A stretch of DNA of 64,000 nucleotides from JBBQVS01 sp964657325 (GTDB taxonomy: Bacteria; Chloroflexota; Ktedonobacteria; Ktedonobacterales; Ktedonobacteraceae), in assembly GCA_964657325.1 (NCBI GenBank), contig CAZZVE010000004.1, forward strand, positions 1-64,000, given 5' to 3'. Position numbers and translations under genes: made by a program. Within the stretch, counting starts at the first letter, position 1, and each line of letters opens with the position of its first letter. Under the pieces are notes generated by a model that saw only the letters and a program-made list of their open reading frames with translations, did no database searches and was not told the origin of the DNA. Shown piece after piece: positions 25,356 through 35,019 of the stretch.

Positions 25356-25809
25356 ATTCGGGTCCTTTCCTGAGTATCCAGTACACGCTCCTATTCATTA
25401 GAAAAGAACTAGTCGTGTCTGGATCAGGGGAGATAGCATTTTTGTATAACAGCCTACCATAGAGATATCTCCCACACACCAGGCTAATGTATGTGGGGAT
25501 GTATGAGTGCTTTTTGGATACTTGCAAAATGCGCCTGAACGCAAGATAAAGATAAATTTCCTTGTCAGATTATAGCATAGAGTGGGAACAGGGGACAATG
25601 CCTATTTGGGAGCATAAAATACTAGGAATATCTCGAATTATGGCCTCTACTAGACCGTCAAAGCACGTTTGACAAAGGCAAGGGCACCCGCAAGGGGATG
25701 CCCCTCCCATATGCGAACACGCCTGGGAAGCCCCGTCGTATGGGACATCCCCTTGCGGGTGCCCTGGTTCGAGACACATTTCGTTCGACAGGCTACTACA
25801 GCACATTTC
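25356..25809. other. Intergenic region with a compound inverted repeat
   Basis: 454 bases between two minus-strand genes. Apart from the repeat at 25681-25765 nothing is seen. Open frames of 60-80 codons here have no ribosome site and read through the repeat. The upstream part should hold the promoter of the oxidoreductase. Confidence 0.6.
25681..25765. repeat. Compound inverted repeat, GGGCACCC-GCAA type
   Basis: Arms 25681-25711 and 25739-25765 are inverted copies with a 4-base difference. Each arm folds on its own as GGGCA-CCC-GCAA-GGGG-A-TGCCC with a GNRA loop. The centre holds GCG-AACA-CGC. Second copy at 42155-42253. Confidence 0.8.
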
Positions 25810-26973
25810 TCATGCACCAATATCTGCAATTAAGCCAGCAAGCAATGCGGCACGTGGTGCGATACTGTCGAGCAAAAGGTACTCATACGGGCTATGGTCG
25901 CGCCCACCAATAGGACCAAGACCGTCAAGTGTTGGAATGCCATAATCAGTTACAAAGCTGCCATCAGAGGCACCACCAGTTGTTGTATCATGCAGCGGAA
26001 AACCAAGAATGGCAGCGATCTCTTTGGCAGTCATAGCCATTTTTTGACTCGTTGGTGTGAGTGCCATTGGATTTCTTGAGTCCGGTTCTTGCATAAGCGT
26101 TGTCTCGACATCGGCGACACAGTGCTTTTTAAGGAGTTCCTGCCAACGCGCCTCCGTCGCTAAACGGTCCTCAGTATGCAAGAAGCGTAGGTCGATGCGG
26201 ACCATTGCTGATTCTGGCACGACATTTGGTGCCGTTCCACCGGAGATACTTCCCGCGTTAATAGAAACGCCCTCGCGCCATCCATTGATACTCGTCAGTT
26301 GCAGCGTTTGATGAGCTATTTCCAGAATAGCGTTACGACCTTTGTCTGGCTCAACACCTGCATGGGCTGAGCGACCTTGTGCCGTGAGTGTATACCACGC
26401 GTTTCCCTTACGCGCACTCACAATATCACCGTTCGCGCGAGCCGCTTCCAATACTAACGCTCCACTACATCCCTCACACGCGGAATGCATAAGCTTAAGG
26501 GAGTGCCGAACGCTAATTTCTTCATCCGAGACGCACAGGAAGCGAATTTCACCAAACGCACGATAAGAGAGTGCAAGCATGGCCTCGATTGCGTAGAAGC
26601 CTAGCAGAATACCACCCTTCATATCGATCACACCAGGGCCATACGCGATATTCTCTTCAACACGCACAGGACGACGTGCTGCCGTTCCCACTGGATAGAC
26701 CGTATCCATATGACCAAGTAATAATACGCACCCTTCGCCTTCACCTTGCAATGTTCCAATAAGATCGTTACCCCATTGTTCCTGTTCGACAATAGTTGCA
26801 TCCATACCAAGACCGCGCATACGAGCCGCCAAATAGGTCGCCATTGTGTCTATACCTGCTTTATTGTGGCTATCGGAGTCGATTGCACAGACTTCTCGCA
26901 ACTCATCTATATAGCGCGTTTGCTGCTGTTGGAGATACTCTTCCACCCCAACTACAAGTGCTTGCATATTCAT
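25810..26973 (-). CDS. M20-family metallopeptidase (carboxypeptidase G2-like)
   Basis: 387 residues. The zinc-site motifs GHMDTVYP, GPGVIDMKGG and SDEEIS are all present, and a dimerisation domain follows with GRSAHAGVEPDKGRNAI. The C-terminal His is in GGRDHSPYEY. Closest to glutamate carboxypeptidase (CPG2)-type members, which release C-terminal glutamate or deacylate amino acids. Actual substrate unknown. It is divergent from hutU (124 bases apart), whose pathway makes glutamate derivatives; this may be chance. Confidence 0.88.
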   Translation of the reverse strand: MNMQALVVGVEEYLQQQQTRYIDELREVCAIDSDSHNKAGIDTMATYLAARMRGLGMDATIVEQEQWGNDLIGTLQGEGEGCVLLLGHMDTVYPVGTAARRPVRVEENIAYGPGVIDMKGGILLGFYAIEAMLALSYRAFGEIRFLCVSDEEISVRHSLKLMHSACEGCSGALVLEAARANGDIVSARKGNAWYTLTAQGRSAHAGVEPDKGRNAILEIAHQTLQLTSINGWREGVSINAGSISGGTAPNVVPESAMVRIDLRFLHTEDRLATEARWQELLKKHCVADVETTLMQEPDSRNPMALTPTSQKMAMTAKEIAAILGFPLHDTTTGGASDGSFVTDYGIPTLDGLGPIGGRDHSPYEYLLLDSIAPRAALLAGLIADIGA

Positions 26974-27097
26974 ACGTCATAGTGCCTCTTCGATGATACT
27001 ATAATGTGTGCAGGAATACGAAATAACAATGCTTTTCCGCAAACATTATCTTTATTGTATGAATACGATTTAAGTGCGTTGAAAGGAACATTCATAA

Positions 27098-28774
27098 ATG
27101 GCACAAGAGAAAAACGTAGCACATTCAGGTCCACGACCTGTTCGAGCTGCACGTGGTACGACACTTTCTTGTAAAGGTTGGCAACAAGAGGCAGCGTTAC
27201 GCATGTTAATGAACAATCTGGACCCCGATGTTGCTGAACGCCCCGACGATCTCGTTGTCTATGGCGGCTCTGGGCGTGCCGCACGCTCCTGGCCTGCGTT
27301 CGACGCTATCGTGCGCTCACTACGCGACCTGGAAAACAATGAGACGTTACTGGTGCAATCGGGCAAGCCCGTTGGTATTTTTCGCACACATGCCGATGCA
27401 CCGCGTGTCTTAATTGCAAACTCAAACCTTGTCCCACACTGGGGAACATGGGATGAGTTCCGTCGTCTCGAAGCACTTGGTCTCACGATGTATGGGCAGA
27501 TGACTGCTGGCTCCTGGATTTACATTGGCTCACAGGGTATCGTACAAGGGACCTATGAGACCTTTGCGGAAGCTGCACGTCTTCATTATGGAGGAACACT
27601 GAAGGGAAAGTTTGTGCTGACTGCTGGCCTTGGAGGTATGGGTGGTGCACAACCCCTTGCGGTGACGATGAATGAAGGTGTTTGTTTGGCGGTTGAGGTT
27701 GACCGACAGCATATTCAACGTCGCCTGGATACAGGCTACTGCGATGAGATGGCGAGCACACTTGACGAGGCACTACATCAGGTGCGTGAGGCGTGTGAGC
27801 AAGGTCAGCCTTTGTCAATCGGGCTAATTGGTAATGCAGCCGAGGTGTATCCAGAATTGGTGCGACGTGGCATTATTCCTGATATGGTTACAGACCAAAC
27901 ATCCGCGCATGATGCCTTGAACGGTTATACACCTGCTGGTCTATCACTTGCTGACGCGAACACATTACGTATACAGGACCCGCAGGCGTATGTTCAGCGT
28001 TCAACCGCTTCGATGGTGACACATGTGCGTGCCATGCTTGAGATGCAGGAACGCGGCTCCATCGTCTTTGATTATGGCAATAATCTGCGCGGTCAGGCAT
28101 TGGCTGCTGGTGAGACTCATGCGCTAGACTTCCCTGGCTTTGTGCCAGCCTATATTCGACCCCTTTTCTGTCGTGGCAAAGGTCCCTTTCGGTGGGTCGC
28201 GCTTTCCGGCGACCCAGAAGATATTTATCGTACTGACGAGGCTATCCTCGAACTTTTTCCAGAAGATGCTGCGCTCAAACGTTGGATTACACTTGCACGT
28301 CAAAAGATTCATTTTCAGGGGCTTCCCGCGCGTATCTGCTGGCTAGGCTATGGGCAGCGTGACAAGGCCGGACTAGCATTTAATGAGCTTGTTGCAAAGG
28401 GTATTGTGAAGGCTCCAATTGTAATTGGGCGCGATCACCTTGACAGTGGTTCAGTAGCTTCACCGTACCGCGAAACCGAGGCTATGAAGGACGGAAGCGA
28501 TGCTATCGCTGATTGGCCCCTTCTGAACGCTTTACTGAATACAGCTTCTGGTGCGACATGGGTCTCGCTACATCATGGCGGCGGTGTTGGTATTGGCTAT
28601 TCAATACATGCTGGACAGGTCATTGTCGCTGATGGTACGCCAGAAGCTGCTGAACGTCTCAAGCGTGTACTCACCAACGACCCTGGCACAGGTGTTATGC
28701 GCCATGTTGATGCTGGCTATGATGAAGCTATCGCCTTCGCTCAAGAAACAGGTGTGCAGATTCCAATGCTGTAA
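27098..28774 (+). CDS. hutU: Urocanate hydratase
   Basis: 558 residues, the normal length. Converts urocanate to imidazolone propionate in histidine breakdown with NAD+ as electrophile. Typical stretches are GWQQEAALRMLMNNLDPDV, TAGLGGMGGAQPLAVTMNEG (NAD site) and DQTSAHDALNGY. RBS GAAAGGAAC. hutH, hutI and the glutamate-forming steps are not adjacent, so the pathway is scattered or lies outside the window. It ends before a palindrome with an assembly gap. Confidence 0.95.
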   Translation: MAQEKNVAHSGPRPVRAARGTTLSCKGWQQEAALRMLMNNLDPDVAERPDDLVVYGGSGRAARSWPAFDAIVRSLRDLENNETLLVQSGKPVGIFRTHADAPRVLIANSNLVPHWGTWDEFRRLEALGLTMYGQMTAGSWIYIGSQGIVQGTYETFAEAARLHYGGTLKGKFVLTAGLGGMGGAQPLAVTMNEGVCLAVEVDRQHIQRRLDTGYCDEMASTLDEALHQVREACEQGQPLSIGLIGNAAEVYPELVRRGIIPDMVTDQTSAHDALNGYTPAGLSLADANTLRIQDPQAYVQRSTASMVTHVRAMLEMQERGSIVFDYGNNLRGQALAAGETHALDFPGFVPAYIRPLFCRGKGPFRWVALSGDPEDIYRTDEAILELFPEDAALKRWITLARQKIHFQGLPARICWLGYGQRDKAGLAFNELVAKGIVKAPIVIGRDHLDSGSVASPYRETEAMKDGSDAIADWPLLNALLNTASGATWVSLHHGGGVGIGYSIHAGQVIVADGTPEAAERLKRVLTNDPGTGVMRHVDAGYDEAIAFAQETGVQIPML

Positions 28775-28790
28775 ACGTATGAGGTGTTCT

Positions 28791-28869
28791 GTAGGGACCG
28801 ATGTACCACGTCCTTGTTGGCGGTCGTTTGTNNNNNNNNNNAACAAGGACGTGATACATCGGTCCCTAC
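28791..28869. repeat. 28-bp palindrome with an assembly gap in its centre
   Basis: Arms 28791-28818 (GTAGGGACCGATGTACCACG...) and 28842-28869 pair with one mismatch. The ten Ns at 28832-28841 sit between them. It starts 17 bases past the hutU stop. It probably works as a terminator, and the gap is probably due to the hairpin itself. Confidence 0.8.
28832..28841. other. Assembly gap (10 N) inside a palindrome
   Basis: Ten Ns, true length unknown, in the loop of the hairpin after hutU. Confidence 0.95.
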
Positions 28870-28917
28870 AACGTCTTTGAAAATTGATGAATTCCTGCGT
28901 GGAGAATTGACAAATGC

Positions 28918-29877
28918 TTATTGCTGTCGAATCGTCTGATTCGTAATTTTCCACGCGCTATCTTCCTGCGTGAGACGACAATCGCCTGTTACGGGAACAT
29001 TCACGTTGGTTGTGTAGACGAGTGTACCCGTGCCTACCACACCATCATCATGAACATTGCTTACACCACAGCCTGTAATTCTGACCTTACCACTTGTGAG
29101 TGCCGAGGCAAATTGTGCTTCGGTTTCCTGGTCTTGAATAGTATGCGAAAGCTGGTTATAAGCCGTCTGATAATCACCACTCTTGATCGCGTCACAGTAT
29201 GTAGTCAATGTCTTTTCAGGAGTCGAGCGCGTCGCATAGACAACAACACTGACCAAAATACAGAGCAGAATAATACCCCCAACAACCGAGCCAAGTACTA
29301 TGAATAGCTTGCGATTACTTCTTTTTGCAGGTAACGCAGGCGGATAGCCATATGGCGGTGCAGGAGGTGGATAATTTGGTTGCTCATATATTGGTGCGGG
29401 AGGTGGTGGATATGCGGCTTGCTGTTCATACAAAGGTTGTACGGGAGGTGGTGGGTTTTGCGGATAAGGCTGATTGTTTTGTTGTCCAGCACCATACGCT
29501 GTATTTGCTGATGGTGGAGGGACTGCAACAGTTGGATCATAGCCTGGAACAGCTCCCTTTTCAGCATAGACAGTCGGGTCTATTTGTGCAGCCGCACCTG
29601 CTTCGTAATTAAAGCTTGTATCTCCAATACGTATCGTGTCACCAGTGTTCAGTTGGCGCGGCTCATTGGGACGAAGTTGTTGTTCATTCACAAACGTCCC
29701 ATTGGTGCTACCAACATCAGTGATTGTATATCCATTGTCCATAGGACGAATTTCCGCATGTCGTGACGATGCCTTCAAGTCTTTGAGTACCAGCGCATTG
29801 CTGGGTATGCGCCCAACTGTCAACGTATCGGATGTGAGAGAAACACGTCCAAAGGGTCCATTGAGTGATGCATCCAT
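28918..29877 (-). CDS. FHA-domain membrane protein with DUF4878-like extracytoplasmic domain
   Basis: 319 residues from the ATG at 29877, six bases after GGAGGA. The FHA domain (about residues 5-95) has GRIPSNALVLKDLKASSRHA and DVGSTNGTFVN, so it should bind phosphothreonine peptides made by Hanks kinases. A Pro/Gln/Tyr-rich linker follows, then one span (LFIVLGSVVGGIILLCILVS) and an outside domain with the pattern TLTTYCDAIKSGDYQTAYNQL seen in DUF4878/lumazine-binding-like proteins. The next gene is a paralogue lacking FHA. A link to the kinase and PP2C genes further on is plausible. Confidence 0.85.
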   Translation of the reverse strand: MDASLNGPFGRVSLTSDTLTVGRIPSNALVLKDLKASSRHAEIRPMDNGYTITDVGSTNGTFVNEQQLRPNEPRQLNTGDTIRIGDTSFNYEAGAAAQIDPTVYAEKGAVPGYDPTVAVPPPSANTAYGAGQQNNQPYPQNPPPPVQPLYEQQAAYPPPPAPIYEQPNYPPPAPPYGYPPALPAKRSNRKLFIVLGSVVGGIILLCILVSVVVYATRSTPEKTLTTYCDAIKSGDYQTAYNQLSHTIQDQETEAQFASALTSGKVRITGCGVSNVHDDGVVGTGTLVYTTNVNVPVTGDCRLTQEDSAWKITNQTIRQQ

Positions 29878-30041
29878 AAACATTCCTCCAAACTAGCACA
29901 CTTCAGCTTGCAGGAGTGTATCATGAGAGAAGCGTATTGTCTATCATCTAGTACATTAACAACACGCTCTTTTATGTGTAATAGACCAACCATTGGTGTT
30001 GCTTTTGATCAGCCAAATTCTATACGAAGAAGGTGTAAAAC

Positions 30042-30716
30042 CTATGATACCTTCTGTATATCGTTAATTTTCCACTGATTATGACTATCCTTTGTTACAA
30101 CAACTCTATCGTTATTCGTACCTTTCGATTTACTATGATAGAGATGAAGGTCTGTTGCTGTACTTGTCCCATTCTCGCTCGCCATTCCGTGCGAACACGT
30201 TGTAACACTATCACTTGAAAGGAGTGTGGCGAACTCGCTTTCTGTGAAGTTTTCTTGCAGCTTCGGTGTAAACTGGTCGTATGCCGTTTGATATTTTTCA
30301 TTTTGTAGAGCTGTACAAAATGCATCGAGCGTTTTTGTAGGTGTCGAACGATTAAGGTATGATACGAGTGCAAATGCTGAAGCTCCGACAATGAGCAGTA
30401 CAAGGATAGCGGCACTAATTGGAAGCCAACGTCGTCGCTTGTTCTTTACTACTGGAGAGGCAACAAGAGGTTCAGCGTACGAAGAGGTAGGATTGTTTTG
30501 TAGAGGAGGGTTTGTAGTATCTTGAGTATATGGTGCAAATGCGGGAGTATTCTCGTATACTGAGGGAACTGGTAAGTTTACCTCTTTGGATAATGCATCT
30601 CCTGGTGCGTTATAATATTGAGTTGTATTTTCGCTTTGCGCGTAGTATGGAATATATGGTAAGGATGGTGATTCATATTCCTGAGAGTCATAGGGGTCTG
30701 TATTATAGGGATACAT
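30042..30716 (-). CDS. Paralogous membrane protein with DUF4878-like domain
   Basis: 224 residues, ATG after AAGGAGTG. A Tyr/Pro/Asn-rich N-terminus, then a basic KNKRRRWLP border and one span, then a domain closely like that of the neighbouring FHA protein (TLDAFCTALQNEKYQTAYDQ against TLTTYCDAIKSGDYQTAYNQ). No FHA domain. The two probably arose by duplication, with FHA gained or lost. The outside domain may bind a ligand. Function unknown. Confidence 0.75.
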   Translation of the reverse strand: MYPYNTDPYDSQEYESPSLPYIPYYAQSENTTQYYNAPGDALSKEVNLPVPSVYENTPAFAPYTQDTTNPPLQNNPTSSYAEPLVASPVVKNKRRRWLPISAAILVLLIVGASAFALVSYLNRSTPTKTLDAFCTALQNEKYQTAYDQFTPKLQENFTESEFATLLSSDSVTTCSHGMASENGTSTATDLHLYHSKSKGTNNDRVVVTKDSHNQWKINDIQKVS

Positions 30717-30871
30717 GAGTTACACTCCTTCATTAAAAATGCAAAAACAAAAAGGCTTGTCAGTACTATAAAAACGGTTCATAATAGCTGAGTATCGCAA
30801 CTCCCTTGTACATGGAACGTATATCGCGTAGGAACGAATGAGAAAAGAATTGCTTGGAAAAGGAGACCGTA

Positions 30872-31969
30872 GTGGACGATAGCTCTCTCCAATATGACGG
30901 TAACACAATTATCAGTACGAGCCGATTAACAAAGGCTTTTGGAAATCTGGTCGCGGTCAACGATCTGCATCTACAGGTGATGCGTGGTGACGTATTTGGC
31001 TTTCTCGGACCAAATGGTTCTGGTAAAACAACAACTATTCGTATGCTGCTTGGTTTAATTCGTCCAACTGCTGGACGGGCAATCATGTTTGGCATGGATA
31101 ACGCATATCAACTTCCTGCTATTTTACAACGTATTGGGGCAATCGTGGAAATGCCCATCTTTTATCCTTATCTCTCCGGCCTTGACAATTTGCGCGTAAT
31201 TGCCGCTGCCTCTGGTATGGTCTCTGGTCCCGCGAATGATCGTCGCCTCGCAGAAGTACTCGAAATTGTTGAGTTGCGTACGTATGAGAAACTAGCCTAT
31301 CGCAAATATTCGCTCGGTATGAAACAACGTTTAGGTATCGCTGCGGCACTGCTCACCGATCCAGAGCTAGTGCTGCTCGACGAGCCGACAAATGGCCTTG
31401 ATCCAGCAGGTGTCTTTGAAATTCGTCAACTGATTCAGCGGCTCTCGTCGCTTGGGAAAACGATCTTCATCTCAAGTCATATTCTTTATGAGATACAACA
31501 GGTGTGTAATCGTGTTGCCATTTTACAAAAAGGCAATCTGGTCAAACAGGGTAGTGTGAACGAATTGATGCGCACCAGTGAGCAGGTCGAGGTGCGTTTA
31601 AGTAGAGAAGACGAAACGCTGTACGCTCAGAATATACTGCAACAAGCACAGGCACAGGGTGCTGGCTGGATTACAGGTGTGCGTGTTGAGCGCAATCGTC
31701 AGAATCAATCGCTTCTCCTGGTAGACGCCCCTGTTGTGCGCTCAGCAGAGATTAACGCACTGCTCGCACGACAAAATCTTTTTGCGGCAGAACTACATCC
31801 ACGCGAGGGTAGTCTGGAAGAGGTCTTCTTACAGCTTACTGGACAACCCGCGCAACCGGGACAAGGACCACGAGTAGGTATGGTGGCATTAGCTGATGCA
31901 CCACCAATGCAGTATCCTCCTGTCCCCGGTTCAGAACTTCCGAGTGGTGGAAAGCGAGGTACGCGATGA
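30872..31969 (+). CDS. ABC transporter ATP-binding protein
   Basis: 365 residues from the GTG at 30872, which has AAGGAG six bases before it; a TTG at 30854 is the alternative. Walker A GPNGSGKTTT, signature YSLGMKQRLGIAAAL, Walker B LVLLDEPTNGLDPAG and the His switch ISSHIL are all intact. DRA/CcmA-type exporter ATPase with an added C-terminal domain of about 140 residues. Its stop overlaps the permease start (ATGA), so the two make an ABC-2 exporter. Substrate unknown. Confidence 0.93.
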   Translation: MDDSSLQYDGNTIISTSRLTKAFGNLVAVNDLHLQVMRGDVFGFLGPNGSGKTTTIRMLLGLIRPTAGRAIMFGMDNAYQLPAILQRIGAIVEMPIFYPYLSGLDNLRVIAAASGMVSGPANDRRLAEVLEIVELRTYEKLAYRKYSLGMKQRLGIAAALLTDPELVLLDEPTNGLDPAGVFEIRQLIQRLSSLGKTIFISSHILYEIQQVCNRVAILQKGNLVKQGSVNELMRTSEQVEVRLSREDETLYAQNILQQAQAQGAGWITGVRVERNRQNQSLLLVDAPVVRSAEINALLARQNLFAAELHPREGSLEEVFLQLTGQPAQPGQGPRVGMVALADAPPMQYPPVPGSELPSGGKRGTR

Positions 31970-33054
31970 GCACATTTCCTACAACACCTGAGCAGCCAAC
32001 GCCGATGCCTGCTCAGGCTCGTACAGATACAGTAGTTATGGGTCGGCTCGATTTCTTAAGTGTACTGATCCGTTTAATTGGTGTCGAGTTATACAAACTC
32101 CGTCGTCGCGCCATGTCAAAAGTACTGAGTATTATCGGCGTCTCGCTCATGTTACTTGTCTTTCTGGTGCTTTCGATTGGCGAAATCTATACACTGAATG
32201 CTCCAGCATCTAGCTATCTTCCGCCACAATGTTCAGCAATCTCCAATCCACAAGGACCGTCAAATCCTAATGGTCAGCCTTGTCTCGATCATTCACCAAC
32301 ACAGGCGGAACTGGCACAGGCGGAGCAAAGTAGACAAGAGCAACTGAGTACTACATCGTCACCTCTGCGCCTTCCAGTTTCTTTATATGCCGCCGTGCAG
32401 GTTATAGATATTGTGGGACTTGTCTTACTTATCATTATCGCGGGCACGATTGTAGGTGGAGAATACAGCGTTGGAACAGTACGCTTGATGTCCACACGTG
32501 GCCCCACGCGCGTACAATACCTGTTGTCAAAGATGGGCGCAATTCTGGTTTGCATCGTTGTCGGCTTCGTTTTTATCGTGCTGATAGGACTGGTCGCTGG
32601 TGCATTGCTGAACTTAATTTCAGGAATTGCAACTGATACAGGTTTTCTGAACAACGGCGGTCTTGGTCATATGTTGCTATACGCGCTCATTGCTATGTTT
32701 GGTTTGTTTGTATACACTATGCTCTCGCTCTTTTTAGCCACGGCTGGACGTGCAACGGCTGCTGGTGTAGCAGGTGCGCTTGTCTGGTGGGTGCTTGAAA
32801 ACGTGCTGACAGGTGTGTTAAACCTTGTTGCGCTTCTCATCAGAGGACCGTTCGGCGATTTCTTGAAGGCTGTTCCTGACTACTTTATCGGTAATAATCT
32901 TGGTGCATTACTACAAAATCAGACACAATACTTTATGGGCACTGGTCCCAATGCATTGTCAGACACACATGCACTTATTGTTCTACTCGTCTATCTGGTC
33001 CTGTTTATCGGCTTGTCGATATTCATCAGCCTACGACGCGACATAACGAACTAA
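31966..33054 (+). CDS. ABC-2 type transporter permease
   Basis: 362 residues with six membrane spans (for example SIIGVSLMLLVFLVLSIGEIY and LIALLIRGPFGDF region). A large Ser/Gln/Pro-rich loop lies between the first two spans, as usual for this ABC-2 subfamily. The motif GGEYSVGTVRLMSTRGPTR is typical of permeases with ATPases like the preceding protein. Translationally coupled to that ATPase. Substrate unknown; drugs, peptides or lipids are the usual cargo. Confidence 0.88.
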   Translation: MSTFPTTPEQPTPMPAQARTDTVVMGRLDFLSVLIRLIGVELYKLRRRAMSKVLSIIGVSLMLLVFLVLSIGEIYTLNAPASSYLPPQCSAISNPQGPSNPNGQPCLDHSPTQAELAQAEQSRQEQLSTTSSPLRLPVSLYAAVQVIDIVGLVLLIIIAGTIVGGEYSVGTVRLMSTRGPTRVQYLLSKMGAILVCIVVGFVFIVLIGLVAGALLNLISGIATDTGFLNNGGLGHMLLYALIAMFGLFVYTMLSLFLATAGRATAAGVAGALVWWVLENVLTGVLNLVALLIRGPFGDFLKAVPDYFIGNNLGALLQNQTQYFMGTGPNALSDTHALIVLLVYLVLFIGLSIFISLRRDITN

Positions 33055-33059
33055 CGCAG

Positions 33060-34247
33060 ATGCTTAACACACTTACTATTAAAGAGTGCGCTTACTCGCT
33101 CGGCTTCGATATTGCCCGCATCACCTCAGCGGACGATTTTCCAGAGGCCGAGCGTATCATCAAAGAACGCATTGCACAGGGATTAATGGATGGTTTGCCG
33201 TGGTTTACAGCAGAACGCGCCGATGTCTCGTGTCATCCTGACGCGCTCTTACCAGAAGCTCGTTCAATTATCTCTCTTGCGATGACCTATCTTGTCCCCG
33301 ATGCACAAGTGGAAGACAATGTAGAAAATACTCCTCGTGGGCGTATTTCGCGCTACGCGTGGGGTGACGACTATCACGATATCATTAAACCCAAACTGCA
33401 GCAGTTCGTGGAATGGTTACGCGAATATGCGCGCGACGAGATGGGTGATGCCGTCGAAACACGTCTTTTTGTGGATACGGGACGCATGGTTGATCGTGCG
33501 GTTGCGCAACGTGCAGGCTTGGGCTGGTATGGCAAAAACACGAATATCCTGACAAAAGGCTGGGGATCATGGGTTTTTCTAGCAGAGGTTGTCACCAACC
33601 TACCGTTAGAAGAGGATATACCGCTTAAAGCCAATTGTGGCAGTTGCGAGATATGCCTTCATGCATGCCCCACAAAGGCACTGCCCAATGCCTATGAGCT
33701 AGATACACCACGCTGTATCTCGTTTCTTACTATTGAATTGCGTGGGAGTATTCCATTAGAACTCCGTCCCTTGATGGGCAATCTTATTTTTGGTTGTGAC
33801 ATTTGCCAGGAGGTATGTCCAGTCAACAAGGTTGCCGAAAAGCGATTGGGTGTACGCAATGGTACGCAATTTCAGCATCATGTCGTCTTTCACCCTCGAA
33901 AAGCTGTAGGCGGCCATCCTGAACTGATTCCTCTCCTTGCGTTGACAGAAGAACAGTTTCGGGAGCGCTTTCGACGTAGCCCCATTAAACGCACAAAGCG
34001 GCGAGGTCTCTTGCGCAATGTCTGTGTTGCATTAGGTAATAGCGGTGATGTACAAGCAGTGCCTGCACTTATAGACGCGTTAAATGATGATGAACCCTTG
34101 ATACGAGGCCATGCTGCATGGGCACTGGGGCGAATCGGTGGGAAGGAAGCGATACAGGCGTTGCACGGAGCCATAGAAATTGAAGAGGAGCACGAAGTAC
34201 GCAAAGAAATCGCGTATGCGTTAGAATATACACAGAGCCAACAGTAG
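33060..34247 (+). CDS. queG: Epoxyqueuosine reductase with C-terminal HEAT repeats
   Basis: 395 residues. Reduces epoxyqueuosine to queuosine in tRNA, using cobalamin and two [4Fe-4S] clusters. Cobalamin-domain motifs RISRYAWGDDYHD and DTGRMVDRAVAQRAGLGWYG, then the cluster motifs CGSCEICLHACPTKAL and CDICQEVCPVNK. The C-terminal 80 residues form HEAT repeats (PALIDALNDDEPLIRGHAAW), which in the structure contact tRNA. It follows the permease by 5 bases, though the functions are unrelated. Confidence 0.95.
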   Translation: MLNTLTIKECAYSLGFDIARITSADDFPEAERIIKERIAQGLMDGLPWFTAERADVSCHPDALLPEARSIISLAMTYLVPDAQVEDNVENTPRGRISRYAWGDDYHDIIKPKLQQFVEWLREYARDEMGDAVETRLFVDTGRMVDRAVAQRAGLGWYGKNTNILTKGWGSWVFLAEVVTNLPLEEDIPLKANCGSCEICLHACPTKALPNAYELDTPRCISFLTIELRGSIPLELRPLMGNLIFGCDICQEVCPVNKVAEKRLGVRNGTQFQHHVVFHPRKAVGGHPELIPLLALTEEQFRERFRRSPIKRTKRRGLLRNVCVALGNSGDVQAVPALIDALNDDEPLIRGHAAWALGRIGGKEAIQALHGAIEIEEEHEVRKEIAYALEYTQSQQ

Positions 34248-34259
34248 TAGAGAGGATGC

Positions 34260-34856
34260 ATGACTACCATCAAAGACACAAGAGCCAGGAACGAACGCCA
34301 TACGGAATTGCTTTCAGTAGCACGAGCCATTCTTGCTGAAAAAGGTTTTGAGGCGACCACCGTTTCAGAAATTGTCGCACGTGCAGGCGTAGCACAGGGA
34401 ACATTTTATCTTTATTTTCCTTCAAAAATCGCGCTCATTGCCGCCCTTAATCAAGAGATGAATGAACGCATTGTCGCCTCGGTACGTATTGCAACCTCTC
34501 AGGCACAGAATGCTGCTGAGGTCGTTGCGACAGGCGTCATGGCAGCTTTTGAACAGATTGAACACTACCGCGATATTCTGCATATTTTGCATTCGCAAGT
34601 GGCATTGACACAAACACTAGCGCAGCGTGAGCAGCATTTTGGTGTGTATCATCATCTCATTGCTGAACTCATTCGGAAGCGACAGGTGCTTGGTGATATT
34701 GACGTTTCGATACATGCTGATATATCCGCGCGTCTTATCGCGGGTCTGATTAACCATGCAGCAGATGAATGCTATCTTTATGATACCGCAACACCTGCGG
34801 ATGTGTACAAAACAGAGGTTATTCGCTTTGTGCAGCATGCATTAGGGGTTGTGTGA
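34260..34856 (+). CDS. TetR-family regulator, likely controls R2lox
   Basis: 198 residues with AGAGGATGC just before the ATG. N-terminal HTH: LSVARAILAEKGFEATTVSE, then RAGVAQGTFYLYFPSKIALI. The C-terminal domain is of the usual ligand-binding type. It lies after queG by 12 bases and before an R2-like oxidase gene. A perfect operator lies in the promoter of the latter, so it probably represses it. The ligand may be a fatty acid or other lipid, suiting the R2lox pocket; that is inference. Confidence 0.88.
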   Translation: MTTIKDTRARNERHTELLSVARAILAEKGFEATTVSEIVARAGVAQGTFYLYFPSKIALIAALNQEMNERIVASVRIATSQAQNAAEVVATGVMAAFEQIEHYRDILHILHSQVALTQTLAQREQHFGVYHHLIAELIRKRQVLGDIDVSIHADISARLIAGLINHAADECYLYDTATPADVYKTEVIRFVQHALGVV

Positions 34857-34874
34857 AAGCGAAACATCTTAGGA

Positions 34875-34904
34875 TTGACAAAGAAAATAGTTACATGTTA
34901 TGCT
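34875..34904 (+). promoter_or_regulatory. Promoter of the R2lox gene
   Basis: TTGACA at 34875-34880, an 18-base spacer and TATGCT at 34899-34904. The operator at 34916-34932 lies right behind it, at the expected start point. Confidence 0.65.
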
Positions 34905-34915
34905 CTACATATACA

Positions 34916-34932
34916 TGACTGACAGTCAGTCA
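34916..34932. promoter_or_regulatory. Perfect TetR-type operator
   Basis: TGACTGACAGTCAGTCA is a perfect 17-base dyad (8 bp arms, central A). This is the classic site of TetR-family repressors of the FadR/AcrR kind. It sits at the start point of the R2lox promoter, 60 bases after the tetR gene. Confidence 0.8.
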
Positions 34933-35019
34933 CTTTGATTGTAGGAGTAAGCTAGTAGCAAATATGTGTTTTCTTCATTGTACCTGCTGACTACGATTGT
35001 CAGAGAAGGACGGCTACTC

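Noticed and set aside
25398..25806. Short open frames between the oxidoreductase and M20 peptidase
   Set aside because: Run through the compound repeat, no ribosome sites, unusual composition.
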